Shown here piece after piece: positions 13,722-17,616 of a stretch of DNA of 17,616 nt; the stretch's first letter is position 1; each line of letters starts with the position of its first letter. The stretch lies in contig JAHJRS010000055.1 of assembly GCA_018830845.1 (NCBI GenBank), forward strand, positions 1-17,616, in the 5' to 3' direction. Below the pieces are notes generated by a model that did not search any database, was not told the origin of the DNA, and saw only the letters and a list, made by a program, of their open reading frames with translations. The position numbers were made by a program, and so were the translations under genes. The DNA comes from Nanobdellota archaeon (GTDB lineage Archaea > Nanobdellota > Nanobdellia > Pacearchaeales > GW2011-AR1).

Positions 13722-14041
13722 CTTTTTTTACTTAATCTTTTTACTTTATTACTAATGAGATAACAAAATACCTCTTCCTGATTGTAATAATCTAAAGTGA
13801 ACTTCATTATTTTTTCAATTTCTTTTTCGTTGCAGTATATTCGTACAGGAATCATCTCCTCAGAAAAAAGTTTTTTATCCGGGTTTATCCAGTGGCCCTT
13901 TGCAGTTCTTAGTATTGTTAACCCTCCTGAAATTACCCCAACTTTTTTATCCCATCTTTTATGAAATTCTATGAGAAACTTATAACCTTTATTTGAAAAC
14001 TTAGGAACCAAAATTTCCCAAAGTAATTTTCTTTTCACCAT
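13718..14041 (-). CDS. Conserved-looking hypothetical protein (107 aa) upstream of cobO
   Basis: I cannot name this family. The protein is 107 residues, soluble, and has strong local motifs: WEILVPKFSNKG, HKRWDKKVGVISGGLTIL, KGHWINPDKKLF and EEMIPVRIYCNEKEIEKI. The run of conserved-type glycines, tryptophans and charged residues suggests a compact enzyme or small-molecule-binding domain, with a final strand VFCYLIS after a helix. It overlaps cobO by four bases and is therefore likely co-translated, so a link to corrinoid chemistry is possible but unproven. A TATA box about 28 bases before the ATG suggests a leaderless transcript that begins with this gene. Confidence 0.8.
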   Translation of the reverse strand: MVKRKLLWEILVPKFSNKGYKFLIEFHKRWDKKVGVISGGLTILRTAKGHWINPDKKLFSEEMIPVRIYCNEKEIEKIMKFTLDYYNQEEVFCYLISNKVKRLSKKR

Positions 14042-14051
14042 TTTATAATTT

Positions 14052-14076
14052 GTCTAACAGACTTTTTATATTTTTT
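14052..14076 (-). promoter_or_regulatory. TATA promoter of the 107-aa ORF/cobO operon
   Basis: AAATATAAAAAG on the minus strand is centred near 14069, 28 bases before the ATG at 14041. A small inverted repeat, GTCT-AAC-AGAC (14052-14062), lies immediately downstream of the box, where a repressor could block initiation. That reading is speculative. Confidence 0.5.
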
Positions 14077-14124
14077 TAGTTTTATTGGGTAATTTTATTG
14101 TGCAATTTCCTCTTTTTAGGGGGA

Positions 14125-14170
14125 AAGTTTAAATATTTCCTTTTCTATTATGAAACAGGAGATAAATTAT
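14125..14170 (+). promoter_or_regulatory. TATA box and Shine-Dalgarno of the secreted-protein gene
   Basis: GTTTAAATATTT near 14127-14138 is a TATA-like box predicting transcription start around 14159. CAGGAGAT at 14156-14163 is a Shine-Dalgarno-like site about 8 bases before the ATG at 14171. These select the second in-frame ATG rather than the one at 14150. This is the clearest Shine-Dalgarno in the window. Confidence 0.5.
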
Positions 14171-14728
14171 ATGAAAAAAATTTTGTTTGGCCTAGTGGTT
14201 TTTGTTTTAATGAGTTCTTTTGCTCTAGCTCAGGGAAATGGAACTGGCAATCAGGTCCAAATCCAAGCTGGAAACTATATTACTCCAAGCGGTGGGCAGG
14301 TCCAAATTCAGGCGCAGGAAAATAATCAATTTAGATTAGAGTCCGGGGCCGTTTTTGCGCATACATCTATGCAAATGACCCAAGAGCAGGCTGGGAATGG
14401 GACAACGTTGCGGGCGACTTTGAGCAATGGCAGATTTGCCGAAATCAAAATAATGCCTGATGCAGCATCGGAAATAGCATTAGAACAATTGAGGCTTAGG
14501 GTTTGTTCTGAGGATAACAACTGCACCCTTGAACTAAAAGAAGTGGGGCAGGGGGAACAAGTAAGGGCAGCTTATGAAGTTCAGGTTCAAAAACAAGCCA
14601 GACTTTTTGGGCTATTTAAGGCAAAAATGCAAGTACAGGCACAAGTGGATGCAGAAACTGGTGAAGCAATCCAGACAAAAAAACCCTGGTGGGCATTTTT
14701 AGCAAGTGAGTCTGAAGAAAGCGAGTAA
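14171..14728 (+). CDS. Secreted protein of unknown function, glutamine-rich
   Basis: From the ATG at 14171 this is a 185-residue protein starting MKKILFGLVVFVLMSSFALA, a classical Sec signal peptide with a probable cut after ALA at residue 20. The mature part is Gln/Gly/Asn-rich near its start, with two QVQIQA repeats flanking GNYITPSGG. A central beta-type domain has two cysteines (CSEDNNC), possibly a disulfide. The tail has a basic QKQARLFGLFKAKMQVQAQ segment, a hydrophobic KKPWWAFLA patch and an acidic end (SESEESE). I know no function. An in-frame ATG seven codons upstream exists, but the signal peptide and Shine-Dalgarno favour this start. An oligo-T run just after the stop could end transcription. 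Confidence 0.82.
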   Translation: MKKILFGLVVFVLMSSFALAQGNGTGNQVQIQAGNYITPSGGQVQIQAQENNQFRLESGAVFAHTSMQMTQEQAGNGTTLRATLSNGRFAEIKIMPDAASEIALEQLRLRVCSEDNNCTLELKEVGQGEQVRAAYEVQVQKQARLFGLFKAKMQVQAQVDAETGEAIQTKKPWWAFLASESEESE

Positions 14729-14736
14729 CAATTAAA

Positions 14737-14750
14737 TTTTATTTTTTTGT
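14737..14750 (+). terminator. Oligo-T terminator after the secreted-protein gene
   Basis: TTTTATTTTTTTG starts nine bases after the stop codon. Archaeal polymerases terminate at T-rich runs on the non-template strand. It lies in the 61-base gap between this gene and the convergent symporter gene. Confidence 0.45.
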
Positions 14751-14789
14751 AGAATTTTTATAGCTTCGGCTTTAGAAAATAATTTAATC

Positions 14790-16154
14790 TTATTTTGGGC
14801 TTGCATCTTCTTTAATCGTTCTGTCAATAATTACACTTGCAGTTAAATCCCCTGTGACGTTAACTGTTGTTCTGCTCATGTCAAGAATTCTATCAACTCC
14901 CAGAATTAAAATGATTCCCAAAGTTGGAATTCCCAGTCCCGTTAGTATCATCGCTAAAACTGCAATTCCTGCTCCCGGAACAGAAGGAGTACCAATAGAG
15001 GCCCCTATTACTAAAAATGACAGGACTAACAAGGAAGTTATTCCAAGTGAAATTCCAAATACCTGCGCCAAAAAGATTATTGCTATGACCTGATAGAGTG
15101 CAGTCCCGTTCATGTTAATAACTGCTCCTGTGGGAATTATAAATTCTGCAATAGATGGTCTGACCCCTAGTTTCTCTTCGGAAACTTTCATGGATAAGGG
15201 CATAACTACTGCAGAACTCGATGTTGAAAAAGCAAGCAGCTGTGCATCTTTTATTTTTTTGAGGTAATCAAGAGGGGTTATCTTTGCGAAAATGAAAACT
15301 AAAATAAGGTAAACACAAATTAGGGCAAACAATCCTAATAAAACAGTCATTACATAGGACCCCAGGCCAACCAGAGTGGAAATGCCAAACCCGGAAGTAA
15401 GTTTTACCATCATACCGAAAACCGCAATAGGAACAATTAGCATGGCCCATTTTATTATAATCATACAAACACCCTGAACGGAACTTAAAACTGAAATAAG
15501 GGGCCTTGATTTATTTTTTCTGAGTATCAGCAAGGATATCCCAATAATTATTGCAAAAAAGACTATTGAAAGCAGTTCCCCGTGAACAATAGAACCAAAT
15601 AAATTGGTAGGAAAAAAAGAATCTATCAAAGAAGGGAGGTCCTTAAAATCGGGCATTGAAAATGCAGAAATATCAGAAGAGAGGTTTTCGTTTCCTTCCA
15701 AGTCAAACGAGTCTGCCGAGACATAAAGTCCCGGTTTAATTGTGGTGGCTAAAAGGATTGCTATCCCAACCGCGATGGCCGTTGTAAATATTAGATAGAC
15801 TACAAAAATTAATCCTATCTTTTTAAGTTGTTTTAAATCTCTTGCACCAACCAGACCGATAATTATTGAAACGAAGATTAAAGGGACGACTACAATTTGA
15901 ATTATTTTTAAAAATAAAATTCCGGGTATTGAAGCCCATTCCCCTATTAATTTTGAGAGGTCAGTATCAATAAGCCCAAAACTCGGGCCAATTAATAAAC
16001 CAGCAAGAATACCCAAAATTAATGCAATAATAACCTGCAGCCAAAGCCGATTTTTTACCAAAATATGAATTCTGCCGTAAAAATGTTTTGGGTGTTTTAA
16101 AACTCCTGTTTCCGGAGGTTCAGGATTGCCGCTCACCTTCTTTTTTTGCACCAT
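14790..16154 (-). CDS. Dicarboxylate/amino acid:cation symporter (glutamate transporter GltPh family)
   Basis: This 454-residue membrane protein belongs to the sodium- or proton-coupled glutamate/aspartate/C4-dicarboxylate family (SDF/DAACS). Its substrate-binding elements are the HP1 tip STSSSAVVMP (310-319), INMNGTALY (346-354, usually NMDGT), the HP2 tip GTPSVPGAG (388-396) and TM8 DRILDMSRTTVNVTGD (421-436). R428, T429, N432 and D436 align with the acidic-substrate residues R397, T398, N401 and D405 of GltPh. N349 replaces the aspartate (GltPh D312) that helps form one sodium site. The N-terminus has about 30 extra polar residues. TTTTTATAATTTT centred near 16181 lies 27 bases before the ATG, suggesting a leaderless transcript. 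Uptake of glutamate, aspartate or dicarboxylates is likely. Confidence 0.92.
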   Translation of the reverse strand: MVQKKKVSGNPEPPETGVLKHPKHFYGRIHILVKNRLWLQVIIALILGILAGLLIGPSFGLIDTDLSKLIGEWASIPGILFLKIIQIVVVPLIFVSIIIGLVGARDLKQLKKIGLIFVVYLIFTTAIAVGIAILLATTIKPGLYVSADSFDLEGNENLSSDISAFSMPDFKDLPSLIDSFFPTNLFGSIVHGELLSIVFFAIIIGISLLILRKNKSRPLISVLSSVQGVCMIIIKWAMLIVPIAVFGMMVKLTSGFGISTLVGLGSYVMTVLLGLFALICVYLILVFIFAKITPLDYLKKIKDAQLLAFSTSSSAVVMPLSMKVSEEKLGVRPSIAEFIIPTGAVINMNGTALYQVIAIIFLAQVFGISLGITSLLVLSFLVIGASIGTPSVPGAGIAVLAMILTGLGIPTLGIILILGVDRILDMSRTTVNVTGDLTASVIIDRTIKEDASPK

Positions 16155-16174
16155 ATTTAAGATTTATGATTAAA

Positions 16175-16188
16175 ATTATAAAAAGGTG
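16175..16188 (-). promoter_or_regulatory. TATA box of the symporter gene
   Basis: CTTTTTATAATTTT on the minus strand is centred about 27 bases before the symporter ATG, in the 56-base gap after the recombinase gene. The spacing fits a leaderless transcript, so the symporter need not depend on readthrough from the recombinase gene. Confidence 0.5.
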
Positions 16189-16210
16189 TTGGTTTTTTCT
16201 TTTCACCATT

Positions 16211-17038
16211 TTACAAATTATCCAAAGGAGATTTTATGTTTTTTAGTTGGTGATTTGCTACGTGTGTATAAATTTCAGTGGTTGTGGAAGAGGAGTGCCC
16301 GAGAAGTTTTTGAATATACCTCAAATCAGTCCCATTTTCAAGGAGATGTGTTGCAAAACTATGTCTTAACATGTGTGGATGTATCTTAAGACCAATTTTA
16401 TTTCCCAATCTCTCTAAAATTTTCTGGACTGACTTCTTGGAGTACCTTCCATTTCTTCCTTCGAAAATATAACTTGTTTTAAATTTATAACTGCTGTAAT
16501 ATTTTAACAAATTATCTTTCAGGTTTGGTGATAGAAGAGTCATTCTATCTTTTGCCCCTTTACCCTGACGGACTAAAATTAAATTGTTGTCAAAATCTAT
16601 ATCACTTCGTTTCAAATTTAAAAGTTCAGAAAGCCTTAAGCCGGAAGAATAAAGAAATTTAATAATTAGTTTGTGCTTAAGGTTCTCACACGAGTCAATC
16701 ATAATTTTTATTTTTTCTTTTGAGATTACTTTTGGCAATTTATTCTCTTTTTTCATCAAAGGAATTTCTTCAAGGGTTAAGGGCTTGCCCAAAACTTCAA
16801 GAAAAAAGAAACGAATAGCCATATGGCTCAAACGAATTGTATTTCGTGCTTTATTCTGTGACAACAAATAAGACTTAACCCCATCTTGGTTTAGGTTTAA
16901 TCTACTTTTATCAAGAAAATCCAAAAAAGATGAAATATGAAATTTGTAAGATTTGATTGTTTGAGTGCTAAACCCTCGTAATTTACATCTTTCAATAAGT
17001 TTTTCAAGAAAAACTCTCTTTGAAATAGTATAACTCAT
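16211..17038 (-). CDS. xerA: Tyrosine recombinase, XerA/XerC-D type
   Basis: This 275-residue protein has the two-domain layout of Xer recombinases: an N-terminal SAM-like DNA-binding domain (about 5-90) and a catalytic domain (about 105-270). The full catalytic set is visible: R135 in SSGLRLSELL, K160 in RQGKGAKDR, H222 and R225 in HMLRHSFATH, H248 in LGHSS, and Y257 in TEIYTHV. The enzyme cuts and rejoins DNA at paired inverted half-sites. Cellular XerA resolves chromosome dimers at dif, while relatives are mobile-element integrases. The short size without an extra N-terminal arm-binding domain favours the Xer type. A longer frame begins at a TTG (17056), but the ATG at 17038 has a TATA box 24 bases upstream. 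A palindromic site lies 53 bases upstream. Confidence 0.92.
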   Translation of the reverse strand: MSYTISKRVFLEKLIERCKLRGFSTQTIKSYKFHISSFLDFLDKSRLNLNQDGVKSYLLSQNKARNTIRLSHMAIRFFFLEVLGKPLTLEEIPLMKKENKLPKVISKEKIKIMIDSCENLKHKLIIKFLYSSGLRLSELLNLKRSDIDFDNNLILVRQGKGAKDRMTLLSPNLKDNLLKYYSSYKFKTSYIFEGRNGRYSKKSVQKILERLGNKIGLKIHPHMLRHSFATHLLENGTDLRYIQKLLGHSSSTTTEIYTHVANHQLKNIKSPLDNL

Positions 17039-17057
17039 AAAGCGACAATTTCCCAAA

Positions 17058-17067
17058 TTATATAAAC
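17058..17067 (-). promoter_or_regulatory. TATA box of the recombinase gene
   Basis: TTTATATAAT on the minus strand is centred 24-25 bases before the ATG at 17038 and lies inside any longer reading started from upstream TTG codons. This supports the shorter protein and a leaderless mRNA. Confidence 0.6.
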
Positions 17068-17090
17068 TTTTTGTTCAAATTCATCAGCGA

Positions 17091-17123
17091 TTACATCCAC
17101 AACGAAAAATTTTGTAGATGTAA
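17091..17123. repeat. 33-base palindromic site, possible Xer/dif-like recombination site
   Basis: Two 12-base arms, TTACATCCACAA and TTGTAGATGTAA, are inverted copies with one mismatch, around the 9-base centre CGAAAAATT. Xer sites usually have two arms of about 11 bases around a 6-8 base centre, so arm and centre sizes are close. It lies between the recombinase and the divergent ACT gene, 53 bases from the recombinase ATG. It could instead be an operator. The sequence does not obviously match the published Pyrococcus dif as I remember it. Confidence 0.5.
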
Positions 17124-17139
17124 TAGATGTTATATTCAA

Positions 17140-17153
17140 TTCAGAATTAGGGC
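17140..17153 (+). repeat. Left copy of a 14-base inverted repeat flanking the ACT gene
   Basis: TTCAGAATTAGGGC here recurs in inverted orientation at 17585-17598, two bases after the stop of the ACT gene. The match ends sharply at 14 bases on both sides. The copies enclose the promoter and the whole gene. Confidence 0.6.
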
Positions 17154-17164
17154 TTAGAGCGATA

Positions 17165-17175
17165 CTTTTATATTT
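17165..17175 (+). promoter_or_regulatory. TATA box of the ACT-domain gene
   Basis: CTTTTATATTT is centred near 17170, 27 bases before the ATG at 17197, as expected for a leaderless archaeal mRNA. Confidence 0.55.
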
Positions 17176-17196
17176 ACAGAGATTTTCAAGTTTATT

Positions 17197-17583
17197 ATGG
17201 AGTTACAAGAATATTTCAAAAATGGCAAAGTGTATGTCTGGAATGAAACTTTTGCTGTTGTAAAATCAAAAAAATCCTACCCTGATGCTTTCGCAAACAT
17301 CATTGATAAAAATGAAACCACTGTGATAATTGACCAATCAAAAGTTAATGATGAAGATATTATTGAAATTGAAAAAGATTGGAAAATTCTAACTTTTGAT
17401 ATGGTTTTACCATTTGGATTAGTAGGATTTCTCGCAAAAGTTTCTAAAATTCTTGCAGATGAAAAAATTTCTATCTTTGCCATTTCTGCTTATTCAACTG
17501 ACCATATTCTTGTAAAAGAAATAGACTTAGCTAAAGCTAAAGAAAAACTTGAAAATCTTGGATGTGTTGTTGAGGAAAAGTAA
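17197..17583 (+). CDS. ACT-domain protein
   Basis: This 128-residue protein ends with a clear ACT-type domain: LPFGLVGFLAKVSKILADEKISIFAISAYSTDHILV (about 70-105), followed by the helix LAKAKEKLENLG. The first 65 residues look like a second, more diverged ACT-like unit (VYVWNETFAVVKS..TTVIID). Such free-standing proteins resemble the paired ACT modules of amino-acid-sensing regulators. They probably bind an amino acid and regulate a partner, which cannot be identified here. The gene is divergent from the recombinase, with its own TATA box. It is enclosed by a 14-base inverted repeat, and a terminator-like hairpin follows the stop. Confidence 0.82.
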   Translation: MELQEYFKNGKVYVWNETFAVVKSKKSYPDAFANIIDKNETTVIIDQSKVNDEDIIEIEKDWKILTFDMVLPFGLVGFLAKVSKILADEKISIFAISAYSTDHILVKEIDLAKAKEKLENLGCVVEEK

Positions 17584-17584
17584 C

Positions 17585-17616
17585 GCCCTAATTCTGAACT
17601 CTTCGGGATTTTTTTG
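17585..17616 (+). terminator. Hairpin plus T-run after the ACT gene; includes the right inverted-repeat copy
   Basis: AATTCTGAA (17590-17598) can pair with TTCGGGATT (17602-17610) around the loop CTC, with some G-T pairs, and TTTTTG follows. This resembles an intrinsic terminator. Bases 17585-17598 (GCCCTAATTCTGAA) are also the right copy of the 14-base inverted repeat. Confidence 0.5.

Noticed and set aside
14150..14170. Upstream ATG for the secreted protein
   Set aside because: A Shine-Dalgarno precedes the ATG at 14171, where the signal peptide begins; the extra seven polar residues would spoil it.
17039..17056. TTG start for the recombinase at 17056
   Set aside because: The ATG at 17038 has a TATA box 24 bases upstream and begins the family-like sequence.
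1..17616. CRISPR array, insertion sequence or rRNA
   Set aside because: No regularly spaced repeats, transposase or rRNA-like sequence was found on either strand.

Overview
The window is from an AT-rich archaeal genome. The evidence is a one-piece RNA polymerase A subunit, archaeal RpoH, an archaeal NusA-like KH protein, a tRNA without an encoded CCA end, and TATA-like boxes about 25-30 bases before start codons with little Shine-Dalgarno sequence. Very tight packing (1-4 base overlaps), short proteins and many small unrecognised ORFs suggest a small-genome DPANN lineage (Woesearchaeota/Pacearchaeota-like). That placement is inference from style and has not been tested by phylogeny.

Bases 1-9335 (minus strand, read right to left) are the information-processing block: tRNA-Lys(TTT), rpoH, rpoB (unsplit), a small unknown ORF, rpoA (A' and A'' fused), a nusA-like gene, a MazG-like/HIT fusion protein, an unknown ORF, and the start of ribosomal protein S12, which runs off the left edge. 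This is the familiar archaeal RNA polymerase/S12 string, but with no L30e gene between rpoA and nusA and with three extra ORFs inserted. The tRNA has an odd upstream region: its first 11 bases are repeated 101 bases away, and part of its D-arm is repeated in inverted orientation.

Bases 9470-13147 hold thioredoxin plus a small ORF (minus), thyA and tmk (plus), then a minus-strand set of dCMP-type deaminase, four-helix membrane protein and P-loop kinase that converges on tmk. Together they encode a nearly complete dCMP to dUMP to dTMP to dTDP route. A cobalamin adenosyltransferase and an unknown partner lie just beyond (13194-14041, minus). They could supply adenosylcobalamin to a B12-dependent enzyme such as class II ribonucleotide reductase, though no such enzyme is seen here.

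Bases 14171-17616 hold a secreted protein of unknown function (plus), a glutamate/dicarboxylate symporter (minus), a complete Xer-type tyrosine recombinase (minus) and an ACT-domain protein (plus). Between the last two is a 33-base palindromic site resembling a Xer recombination site. A 14-base inverted repeat brackets the ACT gene, and its right copy forms part of a terminator-like hairpin.

No CRISPR array, insertion sequence or rRNA gene was seen. No single wholly new system stands out. The most unusual points are the tRNA-Lys upstream rearrangement, the MazG-HIT fusion inside the polymerase/ribosomal operon, and the recombinase with its adjacent palindrome.
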